Origin: Thinopyrum elongatum | Lineage: Eukaryota; Streptophyta; Magnoliopsida; Poales; Poaceae | DNA: 64,000 bases | Reading direction: 5' to 3' | NCBI GenBank assembly: GCA_011799875.1 | Contig: CM022302.1 | Span: 201,916,086-201,980,085 of the forward strand | In this document: positions 34,897-44,840 of the stretch, piece by piece | How the letters are laid out: each line of letters opens with the position of its first letter | Numbering within the stretch: position 1 is the first letter of the stretch | Position numbers and translations under genes: made by a program | Notes under the pieces: generated by a model | What the model was told of the DNA's origin: nothing | The model's database searches: none | What the model saw: the letters and a program-made list of their open reading frames with translations, nothing else

Positions 34897-35173
34897 GTAA
34901 GTAGCAAGAAGGCCTCCTCTCGGACAGGGTGTTTGCCTCATGCTGCTCCGGTTATGCTAACTTCTACTCCCAAGGGTCATAGTGCCTCGCGCCGAACACC
35001 AACGTAGGCGACGTCAATTCCATCCAACAAAGGAACCCTCAAACGAAAGGCAGCCACGGGAGCTACGCCAAACATGTCTGCGGAAAAAAGGTAGTGTAAT
35101 TTGAAATTGCCATCTGCTCATTAGTGGCCTCATCGTTGCGGGGCTCTGTGGACATTTAATCTATGTCCGTAGG

Positions 35174-36508
35174 AAAAAGGCACCACCTTGACCGTCCAAT
35201 GACGTCAAGGGGGTGTTAGGGCGTGGCCGAAGATCCTTAGTACGGTCAGAGGTCGATGCAGGGAATTCCACTGCAGACCAGCCTTTAGAAGATCCTGATG
35301 ATGTCTCGGTCACCAATTCTGAAGTTGAAAGCGTGATCAATTATAGGCGATGGAATGAATTCCTGCGCGATGCCGCCTTTTCCGATCAAGAGTTTAACGC
35401 CTTTAACTCGGTTGACGCGTACCTCGGAGTGGCTCGAACAGGCCTTGAGGGGATTACCAACCTTCTGTTAGTTAATGTGCAGGTAAGAGATAGGTTCTGA
35501 CAACCGAATATAAATGCTAACCCAATAGCCCCCGAGCCTTGATTCAGGAGGGACGGCCGAGTTAAGGGTCTGTGAATATAAATATTTTTTGTTTTCGGCA
35601 GGCTTCAAAGGACCCGAACAAGAAACTGTCCGAGGACCTAGATTCGAGCCGAACACAATTGGTTAATGCAAAAGCCGAATTAGAGGCGGTGAAGAAGTTC
35701 ACCAGCGAGACCCATTGTGAGGGGAGACCTTTAACACGCATTAATTATGCCAATGTGCCCTGTTTAACACCGGCCTTTTTTATAGCAGCTGAATCCATAG
35801 GTCAACTACAAAAGGACCTGGATGCCGCCAAAGAGTCCCAGCGGTATGCTGAGTCACAGCATGAAGCTGGTAATCGGGTTCTAAAACGAAGACATGAGGA
35901 GAACAACAAGCTGAAGCTGGAAAACCAACAGCAGGCCAAAGAACTGGAGAGTATGAAGACTCAATTAACACAGGCGTTAGAAGAGAACCAGAAATTGAAA
36001 AGCGGCATGTTCAGTAAGTAATTTATAAGCTTTGGTATGTATACGTTCGCAATGGCTGAGCGTAAAGGTCATGCCCTACTTTCTGATAGGTCTCTTGACG
36101 GGTCGGCCTGGAGAGGATGCCCAGTCCTTTGGCAATAATCTCGTAAAGGAGCTGTCTATTGTTCATGAGAAGGCTCGAAAAGCTATGAAGAACTTGGTCA
36201 AGGCATTGTGGCCAGCCGAGGCGGCACTAGAAGATATGCCTGAATTGGCTGATCGTTTCAAAGGAGCTCGGCGGCGCTTGATTTATGGAAGATATCAGCC
36301 TGTCGGGAGGGGGCGCGAGAAGCATGGGCTATGGTGAAGACCGATTCACCAAACTCGAGTCAGAGCGAATGGCACGTGTGGGACCGGTAGGACAGGATGG
36401 GCAAGAAATTCCACTTCATTTGGTGTACGACCAAGTGATGCCTGCGGCTCGGTACTCCCAACAGGACTGTGTCCTAGATAGCCTAATAGACAATGTGGAC
36501 AAAGAGTG
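35174..36508 (+). pseudogene. C1 antisense gene 2, spliced coiled-coil protein
   Basis: Four exons are supported by open frames and canonical GT-AG borders: 35174-35482, 35602-35716, 35789-36013 and 36090-36508. Exon one contains NYRRWNEFLRDAAFSDQEFN. Exons two and three are a long coiled coil (LVNAKAELEAVKKF; KDLDAAKESQRYAESQHEAG; KLKLENQQQAKELESM). Exon four reads FGNNLVKELSIVHEKARKAM, then LWPAEAALEDMPELADRFKG. The small intron at 35717-35788 stays in frame. C2 keeps the same borders. This may be the downstream part of gene 1 (one transcript). No enzymatic motif; function unknown. Confidence 0.75.
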
Positions 36509-37357
36509 AGGTGTTTGATTCAATGTAGCTACGTACTTTACATCAAACCTTCTAGATCCGTACTGTAAAACATTGTCTTAACCGGCCATCGGCTTCAGCC
36601 TCCCCGGCCAGCGGCCGAGGAGTGTTCCATACTATGTGACCTGAGGTAATAGGAAATCACTTCCGGTAACTAGGCAATCCAGCCATTTGGTATGAATAGA
36701 CAAAAACGCGTGCGGAGAGTTATGTTATATTACTTTTTAACGTAAGAAACATCTTCCGAAGAAAATAGTTCCTTTAGGGGTTCCATTCTTCGGGTGCGTC
36801 TTGTAAAAAGGAGACGTAATTTCCGAATACCTAGAGTATGCGGATAATGGTCGATGTGGGAACCGAATCCCCTACATCATGGTGGCGAACACCTGACTTA
36901 TTGTCATCTCCCATATCACCGACCCATTATATTCTTAAGAACGCTAGCTTTCGGCTTCTCCCGTCTAAGGTACGTACGCGGGTGACCCGGTCGTAACAAT
37001 CGCAGAGGTGCTCCCTTTACTCCCTAGTAAAACAATCAGGAACGTAGGGGGTAAAGACAGGAGCCAAGCAACCCAGCTTGGCAAAAACTTATTTCAAATC
37101 GGTGCATATGATGGCGTAAGATTGTTCGGGAAGATGCAAAGTTGGCAAGGATAATTATATGCAAAAAAAGGTATATTGATTGGCTGCTTGAAAGGAGCCC
37201 CTAGGTAAACCTGGGCATTTTGAAAATGTGTAGAAAAAAGGGCCTAAACACAGTTCGGTTTATCTGGACAGAGCCCGGGAGGTGCTGCCTCCACAGAAGT
37301 AAAAGAAGAGGGAAAATGCAGTAAGTGGAAAAGGCTAGTGGGACTAACGTGGCCATA
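36509..37357. other. C1 spacer between antisense gene and pol
   Basis: About 850 bases between the convergent antisense gene (plus) and pol (minus). No protein is recognised. It is matched by 55577-56420 in C2 at high identity. Both transcription units must end here, so their 3' untranslated regions and poly(A) sites probably lie in this stretch. Confidence 0.6.
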
Positions 37358-38545
37358 CTAGCCGTAGAAGTGGCGAAGCCGAGCTGCGTTCCAAGGGTTT
37401 GGTTCGTGGCGATCATCCGCTGGATTGTGAATATGATATGCCCCTCCTGCTAGCACTTCATCGATTATGAAAGGGCCTTCCCATTTCGGCGAGAGATTGT
37501 TCTTTTGCTTCTCAGGGAGACGAAGGACGAGGTCGCCGATGTTGTATGCCTTCGCCTGAACTTCCCTGCTCTGGTAGCGCCCAGCTTGCTGCTGGTAGAA
37601 TGTAGAGCGAGCCCGAGCCACATCGCGCTCTTCTTCTAAGGCGTCCAGGTCGTCCTGCCGATCCAATTCGGCTTCCTTTTCCTCATACACGCAGATTCTG
37701 GGAGCGTAATGAATGATATCACATCGGAGGACTGCCTCTGCGCCGTACACCATGAAGAAAGGTGTATATCCCGTTGAGCGGTTAGGGTAGTACGCAGTCC
37801 CCATAATACGGAGTCAAGCTCCTCCACCCAGTGTCAATCAGATTGCTTCAGGGAATGAACCAGGCGAGGCTTTATGCCACTCATGATTAGTCCGTTGGCC
37901 CGTTCGACTTGTCCATTGGTATGCGGGTGATACACCGAAGCGTAGTTGACCCTGATGCCCATGTTAGCGCACCCGTCTTTAACTTCCTGGGCCGTGAAAT
38001 TGGATCTGTTGTCCATGATTATACTGTGGGGGACACCGTAATGGTGCACCACACCGGATATGAAGTCGATGACTGGTCAGGACTTTGCTCAAGTTACTGG
38101 TTTTGCTTCGATCCATTTAGTGAATTTGTCGACCATGACCAGTAGCTATTTCTTTTTCTTGGTCCCCCCTTTAAGTGGTCCGACCATATCCAGCCCCCAG
38201 ACTGCGAAGGGCCAGGTGATTGGTATAGTCCGAAGGGCCGTGGGGGCATATGGCTTTGATTTGCCAAAAGCTGGCATCCAATAGAATGTTAGACTAAGGT
38301 ACGGGCATCCGCGCGAGCGGTGGGCCAGAAAAACCCTGTTCGGAAAGCCTTGTTTACCATGGCCCGAGCTGCCACGTGATGACTGCCCATGCCAGCGTGA
38401 ATTTCGTCCAAAAGTTGTTACCCCTCTGCTTCCGATATGCACCGCTGTAGAACTCCAGTAGTGCTCTTCCTGTACAGCTCACCCTCATGGACCTCATAGG
38501 CTTTAGAGTGCCAAACTATGCGCCGCGCCTCGGTTTGATCGTCAG
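37358..38545 (-). pseudogene. C1 integrase
   Basis: Reading 38545 to 37358: a decayed zinc-binding region, then the core with SIIMDNRSNFTA (second catalytic Asp), YHPHTNGQVERANGL (catalytic Glu), then TPFFMVYGAEAVL. The C-terminus has the GPF module (SPKWEGPFIIDEVL) and ends HFYG with a stop at 37358. Frameshifts fall near 37815 and 38060. Integrase would have inserted the cDNA; this copy is inactive. The long C-terminal open frame (37358-37804, 148 codons) is the best-preserved part of pol here. Confidence 0.85.
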
Positions 38546-38565
38546 GGAGCTCCTTTCATAAAAGG

Positions 38566-38570
38566 TAGGC
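38566..38570. other. Target-site duplication of E, left copy (TAGGC)
   Basis: TAGGC at 38566-38570 and again at 44134-44138. The unoccupied site is seen in C2 near 57640-57650 (AAAAGGTAGGCCAGGAAGG), which confirms the insertion point. A third copy appears inside E at 41836. Confidence 0.92.
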
Positions 38571-40063
38571 TAATACGTCTCTGTCGTATCTATAATTTTT
38601 GATTGTTTCATGCCAATATTATACAGCTTTTACATATTTTTGGCAACATTTTATATGATTTATTGGACTACCTATTGATCCAGTGCCCAGTGCCAGTTCC
38701 TATTTTTTGCATGTTTTGTGTTTCGCAGAATATCCATATCAAACGAAGTCCAAATGCAATAACATTTTATGAAGAATTATTTTGGAATATATGTGATTTT
38801 TGGGACTTGGAATCAACGCAAACGGGGGCCCACAGCGCCCACAAGACACCAGGGCGCGCCCCAGGGGCCAGGCGCACGGTGGTGGGTTGTGCTCACCTCG
38901 TACGTCGGTTGGGGCTCTACTTCGGGTGCAAGGAAGCTTATATCCGGAAAAAAATCGTGTTAAAATCTCAGCACAATTGGAGTTACGGATCTCCGGAAAT
39001 ATAAGAAACGGTTTTCGGCCAGATCTGGGGAACGCGAAATAGAAGAGAACAGAGAGGGAGATCCAATCTTGGAGGTGCTCCCGCCCCTCCGCCACCATGG
39101 AGGCCATGGACCAGAGTGGGAACTCTCCTCCCATCTAGGGGGGAGGCCAAGGAAGAAGAAGAAGGAGGGGGGCTCTCTCCCCCTCTCTCCCGGTGGCGCC
39201 GGAGTGCCGCCGGGGCAAGGATCGTGACGGCGATCTATATCAACAATCTTGCTACCGTCAACACCAACTCTCTCCCCCTCTATGCAGCGGTGTAACACCC
39301 CTTCTCCCCATTGTAATCTCTACTTAAACATGGTGCTCAACTCCGTATATTATTTCCCAATGATATGTGGCTATCCTATGATGTTTGAGTAGATCCATTT
39401 TGTCCTGTGGGTTAATCGTGATCTTGGTTGGTATGATTGTATATTTTATTTATGGTGCTGTCCTACGGTGCCCTCTGTCTCACGCAAAAATGAGGGATCC
39501 CCGCTGTAGGGTGTTGCAATATGTTCATGGTTTGCTTATTATCAGTATTGCGGGGCTGACAGGAGCCTAAACGCGGATAAGTGGGTTTTGGCGTATGGGA
39601 GTAAAGAGGACTTGATACTTAATGCTATGGTTGGGTTTCATGACCTTAATGATCTTTAGTAGTTGCGGATGCTTGCTAGGGGTCCAATCATAAGTGCATA
39701 TGATCCAAGTAGAGAAAGTATGTTAGCTCATGCCTCTCCCTCATGTAAAATTGCAAGAATGATTACCGGTACTTGTTATCGATTGCGTAGGGACAAATGA
39801 CTTTCTTGTTGACAAAAGTTATCCACTTTTATCGCCTTGCAATTTATTCATAGTTTTATTCTCGCAAAGTACTCGTAGTTTTATTCTTGCAAAATAGTTT
39901 CATACTTATTTTAGGTAAAGCAAACGTCAAGTGTGCGTAGAATTGTATCGGTGGTCGATATAACTTGAGGGAATATTTGTTCTGCCTTTAGCTCCTCGTT
40001 GGGTTCGACACTCTTATTTATCGAAGAAGGCTACAAACGATCCCCTATACTTGTGGGTTATCA
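38571..40063 (+). repeat. Element E 5' LTR
   Basis: Starts TAATACGTCTCTGTCGTATC (TG mutated to TA) and ends TGTGGGTTATCA. Comparison with 42655-44133 shows about 11 differences in the first 215 bases. The family is distinct from A, B and H but shares the first 35 bases and the primer-site type. Confidence 0.9.
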
Positions 40064-40074
40064 AGACCTTTTTC

Positions 40075-40092
40075 TGGCGCCGTTGCCGGGGA
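40075..40092 (+). other. Primer binding site of E (tRNA-Asp)
   Basis: TGGCGCCGTTGCCGGGGA, a perfect complement of the plant tRNA-Asp 3' end, 11 bases after the LTR. Confidence 0.9.
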
Positions 40093-40187
40093 GCAATAGC
40101 GTGGGGTGAATATTCTCGTGTGTGCTTGTTTGCTTTATCAGTATGTAGATTTTATTTCCTGTTCTAAGTTGTTCTCTATCTTTAGTT

Positions 40188-41135
40188 ATGGATATGGAAC
40201 ACGAAACACCAAAAAAAATAGTGGTACTTGCTACTCATGGAGATGGGGAACCTCCTAAAACCCTCGATGCTCGTTATGTGAAAGATATTATGCACTACTT
40301 TGATAATCCTGAGAAAACCCCATTCAACTATATAATGGGAGAAACATTGGATCAATGTCAATACTTTAGGGATTATCGCTTGACTCAAAAAGGAAAACTT
40401 TTATGGGATCAAATTCATATGTTGCATTGGTATACTCGGGAGCTATGCTTGAGGTATGATTATACTTGTTGCTCTAGGATGAAGTCTCCACACCTTCCCT
40501 TTTCATGTGAATTTAATGATAATGAAACATTGGCTTCTTATGCTAATGGCATATATGATTGCTATGATGTGGAACGAATGGAAGAATTTGTTGCTTTTAA
40601 GGGTGCTTATGAAATTGAATCTTTGTTTGAAAAGTTTGAAGATTTTGATGATTCAGTTTATAGACCTGAAAATTTTGCTATCCTTAAATATTGCTATGAT
40701 AATTATAAATACAATTACGATATTGATGTGTTTATTGAGAAAGTCTCCGCTGTCCAAGAAGAGACTAATATTTTGCAGGAGTCTATGGAAGAAGAAATTG
40801 ATGAAACTGTGAGCTCATTGGATGAAAAAGGTGAAGAGGAGAGCGAAGAACAAAAGGAGGAAGAATGGATTAGCTACCCGTGCCCACCTTCTAATGAGAG
40901 TAACTCTTCAACTCATACATTATTTAATTTCCCTTCATGCTTACCAAAGGATGAATGTTATGATAATTGCTATGATCCCGTTGATTCACTTGAAATATCC
41001 CTTTTTGATGAACTTGATGATTGCTATGCTTGTGGCCAAGATGCCAATATGAATTATGCTTATGGAGATGAACTCTTCCCCGCTGTAATCTCAACTAAAA
41101 CATGGTGCTCAACTCCGTATATTATTTCCCAATGA
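40188..41135 (+). CDS. ORF of element E, unknown function, chimeric C-terminus
   Basis: An open frame of 315 codons from ATG (MDMEHETPKKIVVL). Residues 1-120 contain GEPPKTLDARYVKDIMHYF and LLWDQIHMLHWYTREL. The middle is very acidic and Tyr/Cys-rich (CYDNYKYNYDID, CYDPVDSLEISLFDELDDCYACG), with a Glu-rich stretch around residues 205-230. No retroviral enzyme is seen. From about residue 296 the frame reads into the duplicated LTR fragment (AVISTKTWCS to the stop), so the native C-terminus has been replaced. By position after the primer site it corresponds to the ORFs of B, H and I, but similarity is weak. It may be a diverged gag-like protein; function unknown. Confidence 0.7.
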   Translation: MDMEHETPKKIVVLATHGDGEPPKTLDARYVKDIMHYFDNPEKTPFNYIMGETLDQCQYFRDYRLTQKGKLLWDQIHMLHWYTRELCLRYDYTCCSRMKSPHLPFSCEFNDNETLASYANGIYDCYDVERMEEFVAFKGAYEIESLFEKFEDFDDSVYRPENFAILKYCYDNYKYNYDIDVFIEKVSAVQEETNILQESMEEEIDETVSSLDEKGEEESEEQKEEEWISYPCPPSNESNSSTHTLFNFPSCLPKDECYDNCYDPVDSLEISLFDELDDCYACGQDANMNYAYGDELFPAVISTKTWCSTPYIISQ

Positions 41136-41944
41136 TATGTGGCTATCCTATGATGTTTGAGTAGATCCGTTTTGTCCTGTGGGTTAATCGTGATCTTGGT
41201 TGGTATGATTGTATATTTTATTTATGGTGCTGTCCTACGGTGCCCTCCGTCTCACGCAAACATGAGGGATCCCCGCTGTAGGGTGTTGCAATATGTTCAT
41301 GGTTTGCTTATTGTCAGTGTTGCAGGGCTGACAACAGCCTAAATGCGGATAAGTGGGTTATGGTGTATGGGAGTAAAGAGGACTTGATACTTAATGCTAT
41401 GGTTGGGTTTCATGACCTTAATGATCTTTAGTAGTTGCGGATGCTTGCTAGGGGTCCAATCATAAGTGCATATGATCCAAGTAGAGAAAGTATGTTAGCT
41501 CATGCCTCTCCCTCATGTAAAATTGCAAGAATGATTACCGGTACTTGTTATCGATTGCCTAGGGACAAATGACTTTCTTGTTGACAAAAGTTATCCACTT
41601 TTATCGCCTTGCAATTTATTCGTAGTTTTATTCTCGCAAAGTACTCGTAGTTTTATTATTGTAAAATAGTTTCATACTTGTTTTAGGTAAAGCAAACGTC
41701 AAGTGTGCGTAGAATTGTATTGGTGGTTGATAGAACTTGAGGGAATATTTGTTCTGCCTTTAGCTCCTCGTTGGGTTCGACGCTCTTATTTATCGAAGAA
41801 GGCTACAAACAATCCCCTATACTTGTGGGTTATCATAGGCCAGGAAGGGCTCAGTCCATGGTGCAATTACTGCAATGACTTCATGAGCCGAAGGTGTTTC
41901 CTCCAGCACTGAGCCGCTGATGATGTCCTCGTCTGGCTCAATGG
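41074..41944 (+). repeat. Internal copy of LTR 3' half plus 109 bp of flanking DNA
   Basis: 41074-41835 matches the second half of E's LTR (like 43370-44133). 41836-41944 matches C1 flanking sequence 44134-44242 with only two differences. The junctions are inside the ORF (about 41074-41090) and with 3' internal sequence (41944/41945, AATGG|GCATGC). The copy therefore includes the boundary between E and its insertion site. Confidence 0.9.
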
Positions 41945-42654
41945 GCATGCTAGTTCCACACTTGTGTTTCAAAGTAGCACCATGTTTTTCATATAGAGAG
42001 TCTCCTATGTTGTCACTTTCATATACTAGTGGGAATTTTTCATTATAGGATTAGATGCACACCCACTTAGTTTTCATATTGAGATTTCATACACTTATAG
42101 CTATTAGTGCATTCGTTGCATGGCAATCCCTACTCCTCACGTTGATATCAATTGATGGGCATCTCCATAGCCCGTTGGTTAGCCGCATCGATGTGAGACT
42201 TTCTTACTTTTTTGTCTTCTCTATATTTATCCCTATCATCATACTCTATTCCACCCATAGTGCTATATCCATGGCTTGCGCTCATGTATTGCGTGAGGGT
42301 TGAAAAAGCTGAAGCGTGTTAAAAAGTATGAACCAATTGCTCGGCTTGTCATCGGGGTTGTGCATGATAAATACTTTGTGTTAAGAAGATAGAGCATGAC
42401 AAGACTATATGATTTTGTAGGGATAGCTTTCTTTAGCGTTGATATTTTGAAAGACATGATTGTTTGTTGGGATGCCTGAGTATTGATGTCTTTATGTCAA
42501 ATTATAGACTATTGCTTTGAATCACTTATGTCTTAATATTCATGCCATGATTAGACATATGATCAAGTTTATGCTAGGTAGCATTCCACATCAAAAATTA
42601 TCTTTTTTATCATTTACCTGCTCGAGGACGACAAGGAATTAAGCTTGGGGATGC
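41945..42654 (+). other. Element E 3' internal non-coding domain
   Basis: Non-coding sequence ending with the purine tract AAGCTTGGGGATGC before the 3' LTR. It is related to H's 18100-18800 (opposite strand), so E and H share this domain although their LTR bodies differ. Confidence 0.75.
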
Positions 42655-44133
42655 TGATACATCTCCATCGTATCTATAATTTTTGATTGTTTCATGCCAA
42701 TATTATACAGCTTTTACAAATTTTTGGCAACATTTTATATGATTTATTGGACTAACCTATTGATCCAGTGCCCAGTGCCAGTTCCTGTTTTTTGCATGTT
42801 TTTTGTTTCGCAGAATATCCATATCAAACGAAGTCCAAATTCAATAAAATTTTATGGAGAATTATTTTGGAATATATGTGATTTTTGGGACTTGGAATCA
42901 ACGCAAACGGGGGCCCACAGTGCCCACAAGACACCAGGGCGCGCCCGAGGTGCCAGGCGCGCAGTGGTGGGTTGTGCTCACCTCGTACGACGGTTGGGGC
43001 TCTACTTCGGGCACAAGGAAGCTTATATCCGGAAAAAAATCATGTTAAAATCTCAGCGCAATCGGAGTTACGGATCTCCGGGAATATAAGAAACAGTTTT
43101 TGGCCAGATCTGGGGAACGCGAAACAAAAGAGAACAGAGAGGGAGATCCAATCTCGGAGGGGCTCCCGCCCCTCCGCCACCATGGAGGCCATGGACCAGA
43201 GGGGGAACTCTCCTCCCATCTAGGGGGGCAAGGAAGAAGAATAAGGAGGTGGCTCTCTCCCGGTGGCGCCGGAGTGCCGCCGGGGCAAGGATCGTGACGG
43301 CGATCTACATCAACAATCTTGCCACCGTCAACACCAACACTCTCCCCCTCTATGCAGCAGTGTAACACCCCTTCTCCCCGCAATAATCTCTAATTAAACA
43401 TGGTGCTCAACTCCGTATACTATTTCCCAATGATATGTGGATATCCTATGATGTTAGAGTAGATCCATTTTGTCCTGTAGGTTAATCGTGCTCTTGGTTG
43501 GTATGATTGTATATTTTATTTATGGTGCTGTCCTACGGTGCCCTCCGTCTCACGCAAACATGAGGGATCCCCGCTGTAGGGTGTTGCAATATGTTAATGG
43601 TTTGCTTATTGTCAGTGTTGCGGGGGTAACAGCAGCCTAAACGCGGATAAGTGGGTTATGGCGTATGGGAGTAAAGAGGACTTGATACTTAATGCTATGG
43701 TTGGGTTTCACGACCTTAATGATCTCTAGTAGTTGCGGATGCTTGCTAGGGGTCCAATTATAAGTGCATATGATCCAAGTAGAGAAAGTATGTTAGCTCA
43801 TGCCTCTCCCTCATGTAAAATTGCAAGAATGATAGCCGGTACTTGTTATCGATTGCCTAGGGACAAATGACTTTCTTGTTGACAAAAGCTATCCACTTTT
43901 ATCGCCTTGCAATTTATTCGTAGTTTTATTCTCGCAAAGTACTCGTAGTTTTATTCTTGCAAAATAGTTTCATACTTGTTTTAGGAAAAGCAAACGTCAA
44001 GTGTGCATAGATTTGTATCGGTGGTCGATAGAACTTGAGGGAATATTTGTTCTGCCTTTAGCTCTGCGTTGGGTTCGACACTCTTATTTATCAAAGAAGG
44101 CTACAAACGATCCCCTATACTTGTGGGTTATCA
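42655..44133 (+). repeat. Element E 3' LTR
   Basis: Starts TGATACATCTCCATCGTATC and ends TGTGGGTTATCA, followed by TAGGC. It aligns along its whole length with 38571-40063. Confidence 0.9.
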
Positions 44134-44840
44134 TAGGCCAGGAAGGGCTCAGTCCATGGTGCAATTACTGCAATGACTTCATGAGCCGAAGGTGTTTCCT
44201 CCAGCACGGAGCCGCCGATGATGTCCTCGTCTGGCTCAATGGCCGGAGGGATGATTTGAGTGGGGTCATCGGAGGCCGAATCCTTATTCCCATCCTGCCA
44301 TTCCACGGATGGCTTGAAGAGGCTTTCTAAAAAGGTGTTCTTCGGCACTGGGTCATGGTTGGCGCCCATGCGGGCGAGGACGTCCGCAGCATGGTTGTTG
44401 TCTCTAGAGACATGGTGGAATTCTAACCCTTCGAACGTGGCTGATATTTTTAAGACGGTGTTTCGATATGCCACCATTTTTGGGTCTTTGGTGTCGAACT
44501 CGCCATTGAGCTGAGAGATAGCAAGCTTGGAGTCTCCCCGTACCTCAAGCCGCTGTACACCCATTGGCGTCGCCATTCGAAGGCCATGCAGAAGGGCTTC
44601 GTATTCGATGGCGTTGTTGGAGTCTGTGTACATAATCTGTAATACGTATCGGATAGTGTCGCCTGTGGGGGATGTAAGAAGATTACCCCAGCCCCCAGTC
44701 CGGCTAACATTTTGGAGCCATCAAAGTACATTGTCCAGTGTGTGTATGTAAAATATTCCCGAGGGAGTTCGGATTCCATCCATTCAGCCAGGAAATCAGC
44801 GAGTACCTGAGATCTAATGGCTCGGCGTGGCTTATACATG
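44134..44840 (-). pseudogene. C1 second RNase H domain
   Basis: Reading 44840 to 44134: LADFLAEWMESELPRE, then MYFDGSKMLAGLGAGV (first acidic site), a frameshift, then YTDSNNAIEYEALLHGLRMA (Glu), then LEVRGDSKLAISQLNG (Asp), then HHVSRDNNHAADVLARMG (last Asp). This is the additional plant RNase H that follows the normal one in Tat-like elements. The domain is broken by frameshifts. At 44840 the sequence stops at 'MYKPRRAI' and changes to D. Confidence 0.85.

Larger units (their letters stand above)
38571..44133 (+). mobile_element. Element E: non-autonomous LTR element with internal rearrangement
   Basis: A plus-strand element inserted in the pol gene of C1. LTRs of about 1.49 kb lie at 38571-40063 and 42655-44133, with a tRNA-Asp primer site at 40075-40092, one ORF of unknown function and a 3' internal domain. 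Its unoccupied site is preserved in C2. Inside E, 41074-41944 is a second copy of the end of the LTR plus 109 bases of flanking C1 DNA. This cannot arise by ordinary retrotransposition and shows post-insertion rearrangement. Confidence 0.92.
33420..44840 (-). mobile_element. Element C1: 3' half of a Tat-like Gypsy element
   Basis: A minus-strand Gypsy element seen from its damaged 3' LTR (33420) through the antisense genes and integrase to the RNase H region. It is interrupted by element E and ends abruptly at 44840, where D-type sequence starts. C2 (54778-62280) is a second copy; 35711-38570 plus 44134-44840 of C1 align with 54778-58340 of C2 at high identity. Confidence 0.85.

Noticed and set aside
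38571..44133. Two separate insertions of E-family elements (complete element plus solo LTR)
   Set aside because: The middle LTR fragment lacks its first half, and the flank copy after it (41836-41944) is the same C1 sequence as after the final LTR. Only one TAGGC insertion site exists in C2.
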